Positions 7,685 through 18,200 of a DNA stretch of 64,000 nt are shown piece after piece. The stretch spans positions 5,084,001-5,148,000 of the forward strand of contig NZ_AP024600.1 in assembly GCF_036322585.1 (NCBI RefSeq), written 5' to 3'. How positions within the stretch are numbered: the first letter of the stretch is position 1; every line of letters begins with the position of its first letter. The translations under genes and the position numbers were made by a program. Source of the DNA: Luteolibacter sp. LG18 (GTDB lineage Bacteria > Verrucomicrobiota > Verrucomicrobiia > Verrucomicrobiales > Akkermansiaceae). The notes under the pieces are model-generated. The model had not been told where the DNA came from. It saw only the letters and a program-made list of their open reading frames with translations, and ran no database searches.

Positions 7685-8689
7685 TCACGCCCACCCTTCA
7701 AGCACCCACTTGCCATACACGCTGCCGCCTTCCAGCGCCTCGTGGGCTTCGCGCAGGTGGTCCGGGGTGATCGTGCCGAGGTTTCGCGTCATCAACGGCT
7801 TGAGCTGGCCGGCTTCGATCCGGCACGCGATTTCCTCAAGGATCTCCCCCTGGCGGGACATGTCGTGGGTCTGGAACTTCGAGCGGGAGAACATGAACTC
7901 CCAGGCGATGCGGACGCACTTCGCCTTGAAGGGATCGCCGATTTTCAGCGCCTCCAGCGGCTCCACGATCATCCCGATCGCCCCCAGCGGCGCGATCAGC
8001 TCGCCCATCTGCTGCCAGTAGGCAGAGGGCTCGTGCAGGTTCACGATGAAGGGCACTTCGGAAAAACCGAGGGCGGAGAGCTGCGGGGCCAGCGGCTCGC
8101 GGTGGCTCACCACATGGTCCGCGCCCAGGTCGCGGCACCACGTTTCCGTATTCTCGCGGGAGGCGGTGGCGATGACTTCCAGGCCCGCGTGTTTTGCGAG
8201 TTGGATCAGCGCCGATCCCACGCCGCCCGCGCCATTGATGACGAGCAGGGCCTTGCCCGCATCGCCGCCGTGCTCGTCCACGCCCATGCGTTCGAACAAC
8301 AACTCCCAGGCGGTGAGCGACACCAGCGGCCAGGCCGCGGCTTCCGCGAAACCGATCGTCGTCGGCTTGTGCGCCACGATGCGGGAGTCCACGAGTTGGA
8401 GCTCCGAGTTCGAGCCCGGCCGGGTCACGTCACCGGCGTAGAACACCTCGTCGTCCACGCGGAAATCGGCCACCTCGGAACCCACCGCCACCACCGTGCC
8501 CGCGGCGTCCCAGCCGAGGACGCGGGGCTCGAGGGAGCCACCGAGGGTCTTGCGGATCTTCGTGTCCACCGGGTTCACCGCCACGGCGGCCACTTTCACC
8601 AGCAGGTCGTGGGGACCGGGCACCGGCTCGGCGAGGTCGATGAAGGTGAGGCTGGAACGATCCGCGGAAGTGGCGCCGATGGCTTTCAT
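7685..8689 (-). CDS. Zinc-type alcohol dehydrogenase-like / quinone oxidoreductase family protein
   Basis: 334 residues of the medium-chain dehydrogenase/reductase superfamily: GroES-like N-terminal domain with VAVNPVDTKIRK and LGWDAAGTVVAVGSEV, then a Rossmann domain with LVINGAGGVGSALIQLAKHAG. The catalytic-zinc cysteine is absent, as in the quinone-oxidoreductase branch (the family often named zinc-binding alcohol dehydrogenase, TIGR02817-like). It should be an NADPH-dependent reductase of a quinone or enone. It ends close to a possible two-gene unit: the AEC transporter gene lies 27 bases upstream on the same strand. Confidence 0.88.
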   Translation of the reverse strand: MKAIGATSADRSSLTFIDLAEPVPGPHDLLVKVAAVAVNPVDTKIRKTLGGSLEPRVLGWDAAGTVVAVGSEVADFRVDDEVFYAGDVTRPGSNSELQLVDSRIVAHKPTTIGFAEAAAWPLVSLTAWELLFERMGVDEHGGDAGKALLVINGAGGVGSALIQLAKHAGLEVIATASRENTETWCRDLGADHVVSHREPLAPQLSALGFSEVPFIVNLHEPSAYWQQMGELIAPLGAIGMIVEPLEALKIGDPFKAKCVRIAWEFMFSRSKFQTHDMSRQGEILEEIACRIEAGQLKPLMTRNLGTITPDHLREAHEALEGGSVYGKWVLEGWA

Positions 8690-8716
8690 GCGCCCATCGT
8701 TCGCCAGGGACCGGGT

Positions 8717-9703
8717 TCAGTGCAACCCCGGTTTCAATCCCACCCAAGCCGAGCCCCAGGTGATCACCCACGGGATGGTCAGCAGGCTCAGCACGGTGGT
8801 GGCCACCACCACCTGCACCGCGATCCCGGCGCGTCCGCCGTAGAGGCGGGCCAGCAGGATCGGCGTCATCGCCGCAGGCATCGCCGCCTGCACCACCAGC
8901 ACCTGCTTCAACTCGATCGCCACCGGCAGGAACTTCGCCGCGGAAAGGATCACCAGCGGGGATAGGACCAACCGCACCAGCGCGCCACCGACCACCACCT
9001 TCCACGACGGACGCTCGTTTTTCGCCAGATCCAGCAAGATCGCGCCGGTCAGCATGATCGCCACCGGAAAGGCCCCGGAACCGAGCATGTGGATCGCTTC
9101 GCGGGGAGGACCCACGATCGATTGGTCGATCCCGGTCGCCACCAACAGAAGACCGCCCACCACCGCGAACACCGGACCATTCACCAGTTTCCGCCACTGG
9201 AAGGTATTGGAGCCGCTGAGCAGCATGACGCCCACCGACCACACCGCCAGCTCCACGCCGAGATTATGCACCGCCAGCACCGCCACCGCACCCGCCGACC
9301 ACAGTTTTTCCACCACCGGAATCGCGGTGTAGCCGAAATTCTGGAGGCCCGAGGACAGGGCGAAGGTCCGCCGCCCGGTGCCCTTTTCCAAGCCGATCAG
9401 CTTTCCGAACACCCAGCCGATGGCGATCCCAGCCACCGGCAGCAGGAAACCGACCGCGATCGGCCACGTCACCGCGGACAGGTTCCGGACCGCCGACGAC
9501 CCGAGGATCTTGTCCAACAGGAAGCACGGATACATCACGTGGAAGGCCACGTGCATGGTCGCCTCATCGTGGTCTCGGCGAAGAACTCCGACCCGCCGCA
9601 GGATGACGCCGATCAGCAGAAGCAAATACGGCGGCAGGACGGACCAGATGATCTCTTTCGTGGAAAGCACCGGCGGAGCCTTGTCCCCGCGGCCCCGGGA
9701 CAC
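8717..9703 (-). CDS. AEC family transporter (auxin efflux carrier-like)
   Basis: 328 residues with about ten hydrophobic segments and the two-half layout of the AEC/bile-acid-sodium symporter superfamily. Recognisable segments include SSGLQNFGYTAIPVVEKLW in the first half and VVQAAMPAAMTPILLARLYGG in the second. Bacterial members export or import small organic acids; the substrate is unknown. The listed start is GTG; a second GTG at codon 12 is possible. It is transcribed divergently from the heparinase-like gene across 75 bases. Confidence 0.88.
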   Translation of the reverse strand: MSRGRGDKAPPVLSTKEIIWSVLPPYLLLLIGVILRRVGVLRRDHDEATMHVAFHVMYPCFLLDKILGSSAVRNLSAVTWPIAVGFLLPVAGIAIGWVFGKLIGLEKGTGRRTFALSSGLQNFGYTAIPVVEKLWSAGAVAVLAVHNLGVELAVWSVGVMLLSGSNTFQWRKLVNGPVFAVVGGLLLVATGIDQSIVGPPREAIHMLGSGAFPVAIMLTGAILLDLAKNERPSWKVVVGGALVRLVLSPLVILSAAKFLPVAIELKQVLVVQAAMPAAMTPILLARLYGGRAGIAVQVVVATTVLSLLTIPWVITWGSAWVGLKPGLH

Positions 9704-9778
9704 AACCCCGAACTACCGGTCGGCCGTCCATGCCGCCTCCCTTTGAAACATCCCGGCTCCTGGTCCCGTTCCAATTGC

Positions 9779-11509
9779 GTGCGCTTTTTGTCCATTCTTC
9801 TCGCCTCCACCCTGCCCCTTGCCGCCGCTGTGCCTGCCCACCCGCGGTTGTTCATGCCCGCTGACGCCGTCGGACCGCTGAAATCCCGGCTCGGATCCGA
9901 TCCCGTGGCGAAGCTGCTGCATGAGAAGGCCATGGGCCGCGCCGACCGCACGCTCACCGAGGAACCCGTGCGCTATGAGATCCCGGACGGCCTGCGCCTG
10001 CTGGGAGCCTCCCGCAATGCCATCGCCCACACCCTGCACACCGCCTACGCCTGGCGGATGACCGGGGACCGCCGGTATTTCGATCGCTGCGTGAAGGAAC
10101 TTGATGCCGTCTGCGCCTTCCAGGACTGGAACCCGAAACACTTCCTCGACGTCGGTGAAATGGCCACCGCGGTCGCCATCGGCTACGATTGGCTCTATCC
10201 GGACCTCACCCCGGAGCAGCGGAAGCGCTACGAGGAAGCCCTGTCTGCGAAAGGCATCGCCGCCCTGCCGGAGAAGCCTCCGGGCTGGTGGAACCGCGCC
10301 ACCAACAACTGGGCGCAGGTTTGCAATGGTGGTCTGATGCTCGCGGCGGATGCCATCCAGGACGTGAAACCCGAGCAGGCCGGACCGATCCTCACCCACA
10401 CCCGCGATGTCATCAAAGCCTGCGAGAGCTTCTATAAGCCGGATGGAGCCTATCCGGAAGGCCCCGCCTACTGGCACTACGGCAGCTCCTATCACATCCT
10501 CGCCATGGCTGTGGAGGAACGCGATGCCCCATTGAAACTGGAGCCGCTGTGGCAACAGACCAGCCGCTTCCTCATCCACTCCACCGGCTCCAGCGGCATG
10601 CCATTCAACTACGCCGATGCCGGTCCCGGCCAAGCCGAGGTGTCCCCCGCACAAACCTGGCTCGCCACCCGCACCGGCGATGCCCTCGCCATCAAGAGTG
10701 TCCGGGATCTCATCCAGCGCCGCTACAGCGACAAGAAGCCGCCGTCAGACCGCTTCCTGCCGCTCACCCTGCTGTGGCTGCCTCCCGCGAAGGAGGCCGC
10801 CGCGCCGGAAACCAAGGCCATCTACCGCGGCGAGCAATCACTGGCCTTCCTCCGCAGCGATTGGTCGCCGGGCGCGCTCTGGCTGGGCATCAAGGGCGGC
10901 ACGCCCGCCGCCTCCCACGGGCACATGGACAGCGGCTCCTTCGTGCTCGATTGGGCTGGCAGCCGCTGGTTCCACGACCTCGGCTCGGATGACTACAACA
11001 TGCCCGGCTACTTCGGCAGCCAGCGTTTCACTTACTTCCGCCTCCAGAATCTCTCGCACAACACCCTCGTCATCGGCGGCGGACTGCAGAACCCGAAGGC
11101 AGCGTCCTGCCCGGTGAACCCCTTCCAGGAACGCGATGGTGCCACCACCTTCACCATCGACCTCAGCCCCGCCTACACCGACCAGTGCAAGGAAGCCCTG
11201 CGCAAGATCGCCTTCAACGGCGGGAAGCATGAGATCGATTTCACCGATGCCCTCAAGGACCCCACCGGCCCCGTCCGCTGGCAGGCCGTGACCGACGCCA
11301 AGGTCACACTCGACGGCCGCACCGCCACCTTGGAAAAAGAAGGCCACCAGCTCGTGCTCACCACGCCCAACGAGGGCGTGGCTTGGAAGCTCGCCGACGC
11401 CAAACCTCCCACGGAGAAGGAAAAACCGAACACCGGCTTCCGCATTCTTTCCGTGGAAACCCCCAAGGCCACCGAAGTCTCCCTCAAGGTCCACATTTCC
11501 GCGAAGTAG
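9779..11509 (+). CDS. Heparinase II/III-like polysaccharide lyase
   Basis: 576 residues from a GTG at 9779, chosen because it yields a clean signal peptide (MRFLSILLASTLPLAAAVPA); the frame is open much further upstream, but that part is antisense to the AEC gene. The N-terminal half is an alpha/alpha toroid (LGASRNAIAHTLHTAYAWRMTG, YDWLYPDL, NNWAQVCNGG, GAYPEGPAYWHYG with a likely catalytic Tyr). The C-terminal half starts at SHGHMDSGSFVLDWAG, the hallmark His region of heparinase II/III beta-sandwich domains. It should cleave a uronic-acid polysaccharide outside the cytoplasm or in the periplasm. uxaC lies two genes downstream, which fits uronate use. Confidence 0.85.
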   Translation: MRFLSILLASTLPLAAAVPAHPRLFMPADAVGPLKSRLGSDPVAKLLHEKAMGRADRTLTEEPVRYEIPDGLRLLGASRNAIAHTLHTAYAWRMTGDRRYFDRCVKELDAVCAFQDWNPKHFLDVGEMATAVAIGYDWLYPDLTPEQRKRYEEALSAKGIAALPEKPPGWWNRATNNWAQVCNGGLMLAADAIQDVKPEQAGPILTHTRDVIKACESFYKPDGAYPEGPAYWHYGSSYHILAMAVEERDAPLKLEPLWQQTSRFLIHSTGSSGMPFNYADAGPGQAEVSPAQTWLATRTGDALAIKSVRDLIQRRYSDKKPPSDRFLPLTLLWLPPAKEAAAPETKAIYRGEQSLAFLRSDWSPGALWLGIKGGTPAASHGHMDSGSFVLDWAGSRWFHDLGSDDYNMPGYFGSQRFTYFRLQNLSHNTLVIGGGLQNPKAASCPVNPFQERDGATTFTIDLSPAYTDQCKEALRKIAFNGGKHEIDFTDALKDPTGPVRWQAVTDAKVTLDGRTATLEKEGHQLVLTTPNEGVAWKLADAKPPTEKEKPNTGFRILSVETPKATEVSLKVHISAK

Positions 11510-11557
11510 AACCCGTGGTCCCGATTGGAATTGCGGGCACGCGGCGCTTGTCCTGTG

Positions 11558-12172
11558 ATGGACCCAGCGATGTTCGCCAAGATCAACTTCCTAACAGCCC
11601 TCTCGGCCCTGGTGCTTTTCTTCCTGCCGTGGATGGACATCCGCTGCAGCGGCAAAAGCGTGGCCACCCAAACCGGCTTCCAGACCATCACCGGCAGGTC
11701 CACCCCTTCCGAGGAGATGAAGCCGAAGCCCGCCGCGATCCAGATAAACCTCCCGGTGGCCGAGGAACGCCAGAAGGAATCCCTCGGCCATGCGGCGTTG
11801 ATCGCCGTGGCGCTGGTGGATGTAGCGGCGGCGGTGGTGTTCGCTTTCCTCGCGCTGCGCACGGGCTCACCGCGCCACACCTGGCTCACCGGCGTCCTTT
11901 GCGCCATGGCCCTGACCTTGATCTGCATCCAGTGGGGCAATGGCTTCCCGGCCAAACAGAAGCTCACGGAATCCCTCTCGGGCCGGGCCTCGGAGCAAAC
12001 CCGCCTCGATGGTTCCGCCGGCCTGGACCCGGGATTCGCCTCCGCCGCCATGCTCGACGTCGAGACCAAGCCGCTGCCCGGCCTCTACCTGACGCTCGCG
12101 GCCCTCGCCATCCCCACCCTGATCTGGGTCAATGGCCTGCTCGACCGGCTGAAGAAGCAGGAGGGTAAGTAG
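11558..12172 (+). CDS. Membrane protein of unknown function
   Basis: 204 residues from the ATG at 11558 (alternatives: TTG 11525, ATG 11570). Four hydrophobic segments are visible: near the N-terminus (INFLTALSALVLFFLPWMD), then HAALIAVALVDVAAAVVFAFLAL, GVLCAMALTLICIQWG and a C-terminal one (GLYLTLAALAIPTLIWVNGL). A polar loop lies between the third and fourth. A short motif, PWMDIRCSGK, follows the first segment. No family recognised. It begins 48 bases after the lyase gene. Confidence 0.7.
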   Translation: MDPAMFAKINFLTALSALVLFFLPWMDIRCSGKSVATQTGFQTITGRSTPSEEMKPKPAAIQINLPVAEERQKESLGHAALIAVALVDVAAAVVFAFLALRTGSPRHTWLTGVLCAMALTLICIQWGNGFPAKQKLTESLSGRASEQTRLDGSAGLDPGFASAAMLDVETKPLPGLYLTLAALAIPTLIWVNGLLDRLKKQEGK

Positions 12173-12335
12173 CGCGAGGCTCCTGCCTTGCGTGCTGGGT
12201 GGAGCTTTTCGCCGAAGAACCGGCAATCCATCAGGCGGGACACCATAAGCAGTTCGGATTGCCCTCTGAAAAATTGCACCCAACTTTCGAATGGTCCTTG
12301 CACGGAAGTTTCGACCCGCCCATTCTCCGCGCACC

Positions 12336-13739
12336 ATGGCCTATCTGGACGACGATTTTCTTCTCCACTCCCCGACCGCCCGCCGCCTTTACCATGAGGT
12401 CGCGAAGGACCAGCCGATCCTCGATTACCACTGCCACCTTTCCCCGCGCGAGATCGCGACCGACCACCGCTGGGAAAACCTCGCCGATCTCTGGCTGGGC
12501 GGTGACCACTACAAGTGGCGCCTGCTCCGCGCCAATGGCGTGAACGAGGAGCTCATCACCGGCGACGCCACGCCGCGCGAGAAGTTCCAAGCCTGGGCGG
12601 AAACGGTGCCCTACACCCTGCGCAACCCGATCCACCACTGGACCCACCTCGAGCTGCGCCGCTACTTCGGCATCGAGAAGCTCCTGTCCCCGGCCACCGC
12701 CGATGAGATCTGGGAAACCGCCAATGCCCGCCTCGCCGACCCGGATTTCTCGGTCCGCGGCATCTTGAAGAAGTTCGACGTCCGGATGGTCGGCACCACC
12801 GATGACCCGGCCGATCACCTCGACGACCACGCCACCATCGCGGCTTCCGGTTTCAGCACCAAGGTGCTGCCCACCTTCCGCCCGGACAAGGTGTTCCAGG
12901 TCGACCGCCCGGAACTCTTCAACGGCTGGCTCGGGCGCCTCGAAACCACCGCGGACGCCAGCATCGCCACCTTCTCCGACCTGCTGGCCGCCCTGCAGAA
13001 GCGCCACGACGACTTCCACGCCGCCGGTGCCCGCCTGTCCGACCACGGCCTGGACCGCTGCCCCGCCCTGGCCTGCACGGACGCCGAAGCATCGCTGATC
13101 TTCGACAAGGCCCGCTCCGGCAAGCCAGTAACCGCCGACGAGAAGGAGAAGTTCTCGTTCTACCTGATGGTCTTCTTCGGCCAGCTCGATGCCGCCCGCG
13201 GCTGGACCAAGCAGCTCCACCTCGGCCCCTTCCGCAACACCAACTCCGCCATGGCCTCCCGCCTCGGCCCGGACAGCGGCTTCGACACCATCGGCGACAC
13301 CCGCCAGGGTTCCGCGCTGGTCACCTACCTGGACGCGCTGGCCTCCCAAGGCGCACTGCCGAAGGTGGTGCTCTACAACATCAACCCGTCCGACAACTAC
13401 CTCTTCGCCGCCCTCACCGGCGCCTTCCAGGACGGCTCCGTGCCCGGCAAGATCCAGTTCGGCTCCGGCTGGTGGTTCGCGGACCAGAAGAACGGCATGG
13501 AACTCCAGCTCGACGCCCTGTCCTCCACCGGCCTGCTCTCGCGCTTCGTCGGCATGCTCACGGACTCGCGCTCGTTCCTGTCGTTCCCGCGCCACGAGTA
13601 CTTCCGCCGCATCCTCTGCAACCTGATCGGCACCGAAGCTGACCGAGGCGAGCTGCCGGACGACTTCGAAGCCCTCTCCGGCCTGATCCGCGACGTCTGC
13701 TTCGGCAATGCCAACCGGCATTTCGACCTGAACGTCTGA
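12336..13739 (+). CDS. uxaC: Glucuronate (uronate) isomerase
   Basis: 467 residues, full length. It isomerises D-glucuronate to D-fructuronate and D-galacturonate to D-tagaturonate, the first step of cytoplasmic uronate breakdown. Recognisable are DYHCHLSPREIATD (metal-binding HxH of the amidohydrolase fold), NPIHHWTHLELRRYFG, VGTTDDPADHL, the central KQLHLGPFRN, and the C-terminal SFVGML/TDSRSFLSFPRHEYFRRILC region. ATG 12336 is preferred over an upstream in-frame start because the protein family begins here. A strong terminator follows. Other uronate genes (uxaB, kdgK) are not in the window. Confidence 0.95.
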   Translation: MAYLDDDFLLHSPTARRLYHEVAKDQPILDYHCHLSPREIATDHRWENLADLWLGGDHYKWRLLRANGVNEELITGDATPREKFQAWAETVPYTLRNPIHHWTHLELRRYFGIEKLLSPATADEIWETANARLADPDFSVRGILKKFDVRMVGTTDDPADHLDDHATIAASGFSTKVLPTFRPDKVFQVDRPELFNGWLGRLETTADASIATFSDLLAALQKRHDDFHAAGARLSDHGLDRCPALACTDAEASLIFDKARSGKPVTADEKEKFSFYLMVFFGQLDAARGWTKQLHLGPFRNTNSAMASRLGPDSGFDTIGDTRQGSALVTYLDALASQGALPKVVLYNINPSDNYLFAALTGAFQDGSVPGKIQFGSGWWFADQKNGMELQLDALSSTGLLSRFVGMLTDSRSFLSFPRHEYFRRILCNLIGTEADRGELPDDFEALSGLIRDVCFGNANRHFDLNV

Positions 13740-13778
13740 GGTTCCAGATCCGCCGATTTCACTTACAAGTCCCCTTCT

Positions 13779-13813
13779 ACCGTGCGGTGGTCATGACTGC
13801 CGCACGGTTTTTT
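13779..13813 (+). terminator. Rho-independent terminator after uxaC
   Basis: A 9-bp perfect stem (13779-13787 with 13800-13808) and 12-base loop followed by six T residues, 40 bases past the uxaC stop. Confidence 0.88.
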
Positions 13814-13894
13814 GCTGGATGCCTCCGCCGGGAAGTCGCTCCACCGGCTTTCCTGACGAAAGATCCTCTCCTCCATTCCCGAATACACCCGGTC

Positions 13895-15016
13895 ATGATC
13901 AAACCCTTCGCCCTCACCCTGCTTTTCGCCGCGCCGCTGCTCGCAGCCCCCGTTCCCGTCTATCTCGGCACCCAGACCGGAGGCAAGGGCAACAGCCAAG
14001 GCATCTACCGCACCACCTTCGATCCGGACAATGGCAAGTTCGGCGAGGTCACCCTGGCCGCCACCTACCGCCAGCCCGGCTTCCTGACCCTCCATCCCGA
14101 AAAGCCGCTGCTCTACTGCACCGGCACCCCGGCCACGCCCTACGAGGACCGCACCGATTCCATCGCCGCCTTCAAGATCGAGACCGACGGCAAGCTGACC
14201 CTCCTCAAGGACCACTCCACCGGCGGTCGCGGCGCCTGCCACCTCTCCCTGGACGGCACCGCCCGCACGATGGCCGTGGCCAACTACGGCGACGGCCGTA
14301 TCTCCACCGTCCGCCTCGATGCCGATGGCCTGCCGGAGAGCGTCGCCTCCGTGATCACCAACACCGGCACCGGTCCGCGACTCCCGCGGCAGGACAAGCC
14401 GCACGCCCACGGCGTCTACTTCACCAAGGCCAACAACCGCCTCTACGTCCCGGACCTCGGCCTCGACAAGGTCTGGAACCACGCCTTCGACCCCGCCACC
14501 TCCAAGCTCGGCGAGGCCACCTTCACCGCCACCGAACCCGGTGCAGGCCCGCGCCACATGACCTTCACCGCGGACGAACGCCAAGCCTACATCATCGACG
14601 AGCTCGACAACACCGTCACCGTCTGTCGCAACGACGGTGGCAAGCTCGAGCCGGTCCAGCGCATCGCCACCCTGCCCGAAGGCTGGAGCGGCGAGAACAC
14701 CACCGCCGAAATCGAGATCTCGCCTGACGGCAAGTTCGTCTACGGCTCAAACCGCGGCCACGACTCCATCGTCGTCTTCTCGCGTGATGCGGACAGCGGC
14801 AAGCTCACGCTCGTCCAGCACGCCTCCTGCGGCGGCAAGGTCCCGCGTCACTTCAAGATCGCCCCGGGTGGCAAGTGGCTGCTCTGCGCCCACCAGGAAA
14901 CGAACACCGTGACCGCCCTGCCGCTCGATCCCACCACCGGAAAACTCGGAACTCCCGGTGAGCCAACCGCTTGCCCGAATCCGATTTGCATCCTCTTCGT
15001 CGTGGGGCGAAAATAA
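13895..15016 (+). CDS. Secreted lactonase family protein (6-phosphogluconolactonase-like propeller)
   Basis: 373 residues from ATG 13895, which opens a clear signal peptide (MIKPFALTLLFAAPLLAAPV). The remainder is a seven-bladed propeller of the YbhE/Pgl lactonase family: VYLGTQTGGKGNSQGIY, RQPGFLTLHPEKPLLY, GRGACHLSLDGTARTMAVANYG, KPHAHGVYFTKANNRLYVPDLGLD, GAGPRHMTF, AEIEISPDGKFVYGSNRGHDSI and KVPRHFKIAPGGKWLL. Secreted versions are common in Planctomycetes and Verrucomicrobia and may open sugar lactones outside the cytoplasm. The position after uxaC fits uronate or aldonate metabolism, but co-transcription is unlikely given the terminator between them. Confidence 0.88.
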   Translation: MIKPFALTLLFAAPLLAAPVPVYLGTQTGGKGNSQGIYRTTFDPDNGKFGEVTLAATYRQPGFLTLHPEKPLLYCTGTPATPYEDRTDSIAAFKIETDGKLTLLKDHSTGGRGACHLSLDGTARTMAVANYGDGRISTVRLDADGLPESVASVITNTGTGPRLPRQDKPHAHGVYFTKANNRLYVPDLGLDKVWNHAFDPATSKLGEATFTATEPGAGPRHMTFTADERQAYIIDELDNTVTVCRNDGGKLEPVQRIATLPEGWSGENTTAEIEISPDGKFVYGSNRGHDSIVVFSRDADSGKLTLVQHASCGGKVPRHFKIAPGGKWLLCAHQETNTVTALPLDPTTGKLGTPGEPTACPNPICILFVVGRK

Positions 15017-15027
15017 TTCCAGAAACG

Positions 15028-15058
15028 ACTTGCATTTTTCCGCGAAACGTTGATTTTT
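15028..15058 (+). promoter_or_regulatory. Possible tRNA-Lys promoter
   Basis: TTGCAT at 15030-15035 is followed 17 bases later by an AT-rich hexamer (15053-15058) and then a GC-only discriminator, the layout of stable-RNA promoters. The -10 match is poor, so this is a weak call. Confidence 0.3.
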
Positions 15059-15090
15059 GCGGCGCGCCGCAAGCGGTGCAACTTACCAAC

Positions 15091-15166
<76 letters not shown>

Positions 15167-15176
15167 CTTTCCAACC

Positions 15177-15209
15177 AAAAAGGCTTAGGAGCAATCCTAA
15201 GCCTTTTTT
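15177..15209. terminator. Bidirectional terminator between tRNA-Lys and the repeat-protein gene
   Basis: A perfect stem AGGCTTAGGA/TCCTAAGCCT with a GCAA loop, A-run before and T-run after. It ends the tRNA transcript on the plus strand and can also end the convergent minus-strand gene at 15262. Confidence 0.9.
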
Positions 15210-15261
15210 GGTTTTACCGATCTGACACGACGGCAAAACACCGGGAGGGCACTCTCCTCGC

Positions 15262-18200
15262 TCACCTGCTCACTTCCAGCCGCATGAAACGCCGCGGATG
15301 AGACGCATCCGGAACGAGATAGATGTCCTCGGCCTGCACGGCCTTGAGCGGCGTGCTCCCCTGCTCCTGCACCGTAGCTCCAACGGCCAGAACAGAGAAT
15401 GCCGCTCCATTCGTGCTTCTGGCGACGGCGGTCCATGGTCCGGTCGGTGTGTCCGCGGCCACAACCGAGAGAACAAGGTCGGTCGCCGAGGTGTTGCGGT
15501 TGAAGAGTATCTTCAATTTGCCTCCGGACACGGTTACCTTCGGAGCCGCGCTTGAATCGGCAGTGTTGGGATCGGCTCCCACGGCGTATTCCAAGAGGTT
15601 CGAAAGGCCGTCGCGGTCCACGTCCACCGTATCTCCGGAAATCGCCGAATTGTTCCAGTTGATGCCGAAGTTCGACTGACGCCAGAGTTCGGTCGGCGTG
15701 TAGGGGGTAAAAGTGACGTCCAACGAGGTAGCGCTCTGCTGGAGGGAAAGCGTGCCGTAGCTGCTGAGCTGACGGCCACCGGCATCGGTGCTCACGGTGC
15801 CCAGAGCGAAGCTGCCGGATTTGCCGGTGCAACTCATCACGTTCCAAGTTCGGGTCTGCGACCAGAAGGAGTCCGTGAAATTGACGTTGCTGCCCGGGGC
15901 ATTGAAGGCCAAGTCGATGAGAGCGCCGCTGGTGACACTCACCGTGCCCGCACTGACCCGGCTGGCAGCCCCGGTGGCGTTGCTGTTCACGGGTAGGGTC
16001 CAGCGCAGACGCGAACCATTGGCATAGACCAACGCTCCACCCACCGTCTGGGTGCCGGCCGGATTGCCCGGCGCGTGGATCGCCGAGGACGTGAAGGACA
16101 GGCTGCCACTCACCGTGCCACTGCCGCCGAGCGTGGCACCACCGGCCACGGTCACGGCGCTTCCCGCCGCGGTCGATCCATTCACCCGCAGCGTGCCGGT
16201 ATTGACCGCGGTGGCACCGGTGTAGGTATTCGTGCCCGCGAGCACGAGCGTCCCGGAGCCGCCACCTTTCGTGAGGTAGCTGATGCCGCCGCTGGTCGTG
16301 TCGGTGATGGTGCCGGTGAAGTTGAGGGATTTCCCCGCCGCGACGTCGATCGTGGCGGCGACATTGCCGAACTTCACATTGGTAGCGCTCACGGTGGAGT
16401 CCGCGATCACGGAGAGTTTGTCCGTGGCATTGTCAAAGCGCCACGAGCCCCAGTCGGTGGCTCCGGTAGCGAGGGTGGCTAGCGTGCCTCCGTTGAGGAT
16501 CACCGTGCCAACACCGACATCGCTGGTGAGCCCGCCGTTCGCTGTCAGCGTCCCCCCGGCATTCACGGTGATGGTTTTCTCCTGCGTGCCGTCCCAGCCG
16601 AACAGGCCATTGGTTCCCGCACGCAAGGTTCCGCCGCTGTTCACGGTGATGATGCCAGCGTAGCTCAGGGCACGGTCCGTTGCCGCGTTACCCGGATTCG
16701 CATAGAGAGTGCCTCCATTGACCGTCACGCTGCCCGTGAAAGGATTCGAGCCGTTCACGTTGAGTGTCGAGGTATTGCCCTTCACGATCACGCCATTCCC
16801 CGAGATCGCGCCGCGCAGGGTCTGGTCCTGCGCGCTGTTGTCGGTGAAGGTGCCGTTGATCAGGAATGGCATCCAGTGGTCGCCGTTGTTGAGGCGGCCA
16901 TTGCCACTGAGCTTCATTTCCCCCCAGGTGATCTGCATCTCCGCGTTGTGGGAGTTGTTCGGGTTGGTCAGTTCAACGGTGCCGCCACCACCCACGAACA
17001 GGATGCCCATGATCGGATTGCTGTCCATCGGCGCGGTTTGCAGCGTGTTACCCGCGGCGGGGCTGTTGATGGGGCTGGCGATGGTGAGCGTGGTGCCTTG
17101 CCAGGGATTGAGAAAGCCACCGCTCGGCCCGATGCAGATGCCGCGGTTGGCGTCATCGATCGTCATCGTCTGCGTCGTTTCGAGAATGCCACGGTTCAGC
17201 TCCAGCCATGCGCCGCCGAACCAGTAGGGATTGCCGCCCAGGTTGGTCTCGCTGCTGATCCTCACGGTGCCGAAACGCCCGTCGCCGACAATGGTAGCAC
17301 CGTGGTAGTTGGCGTTGTTGCCGGTGAGGGTGACCGCACCCTCGGTATACAACATCCCGTCCCACTGGTCGGTGCCCACGATATTCGCGGAGATGACCAT
17401 CTCACCCCACTCGCCACGGATCTGGTTGAGGCTCGAATTTTGCACCGTGATCTGGCCCGCCAGGACTTGCTTGCTGCCGCCATCGCCGAGCGAATGGATG
17501 GTGCCTCCGTCGAGACGGAGATCGCTCACGGTGACGGTGTTCGCATCCTTCCCCGCCAGATATAAATTGCCTCCGGTGACCGTCAGCGATTTCCCGGGAA
17601 AGGTGGAGTCCGTCGTCGTCCACGGCGTAATCAGACGCATGGTGCCGGTCTCGTAATCCCGGACGGGGCTCGGCACATTGCCGAATTCCCACGCGCCGCT
17701 GGTGAAGCCGGAATTCCCCCAGCCGTCGTTCGCCCACAAGGTGGCTTTCGCGTTGTTCGGCCCCATGCGATAGTTGGCAGCCACCTTGCCATCCGCGAGC
17801 GCGATGTTCTGGATGCGGACGTCGTGGTAGTCGATGTTCGCCATGTCATCGCCGCTCCACAACGAACGTCCCAGCCAATTGTTCACGTCGTGGAGCGAGG
17901 CCGAGTGGAAGGTGACGTTCAGCGCTTTCACCAACACACCGTCCCGGAACCACTTGATGGTGCCACCGGTAGTGGTGTCCGTGAAGGTAATGGCGTAGTG
18001 GTGCATGGCACCCGCGGTAGTACCCATATTCGAGTCCGCGGTGACCACGCCCGCGCCACCGAGTTTGGCCTCGAAGCGCTGCCAATTGAGATCGGTGCCG
18101 ATGCAGCCGCTGAGCATGATGTCATCGTAGGAACTCGTGCCCCCCGGCGCCGGGCTGGCAGCGGTAGGGGTGTATTCGCCCGCCGCTCCGGTGCCGTCCC

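Noticed and set aside
9089..9778. Upstream part of the plus-strand frame that leads into the heparinase-like gene
   Set aside because: It overlaps the AEC transporter on the other strand; the signal peptide begins at the GTG at 9779.
12231..13721. 496-codon minus-strand frame opposite uxaC
   Set aside because: The plus strand has all UxaC motifs; the antisense protein is Val/Gly/Glu-rich and unmatched to any family.
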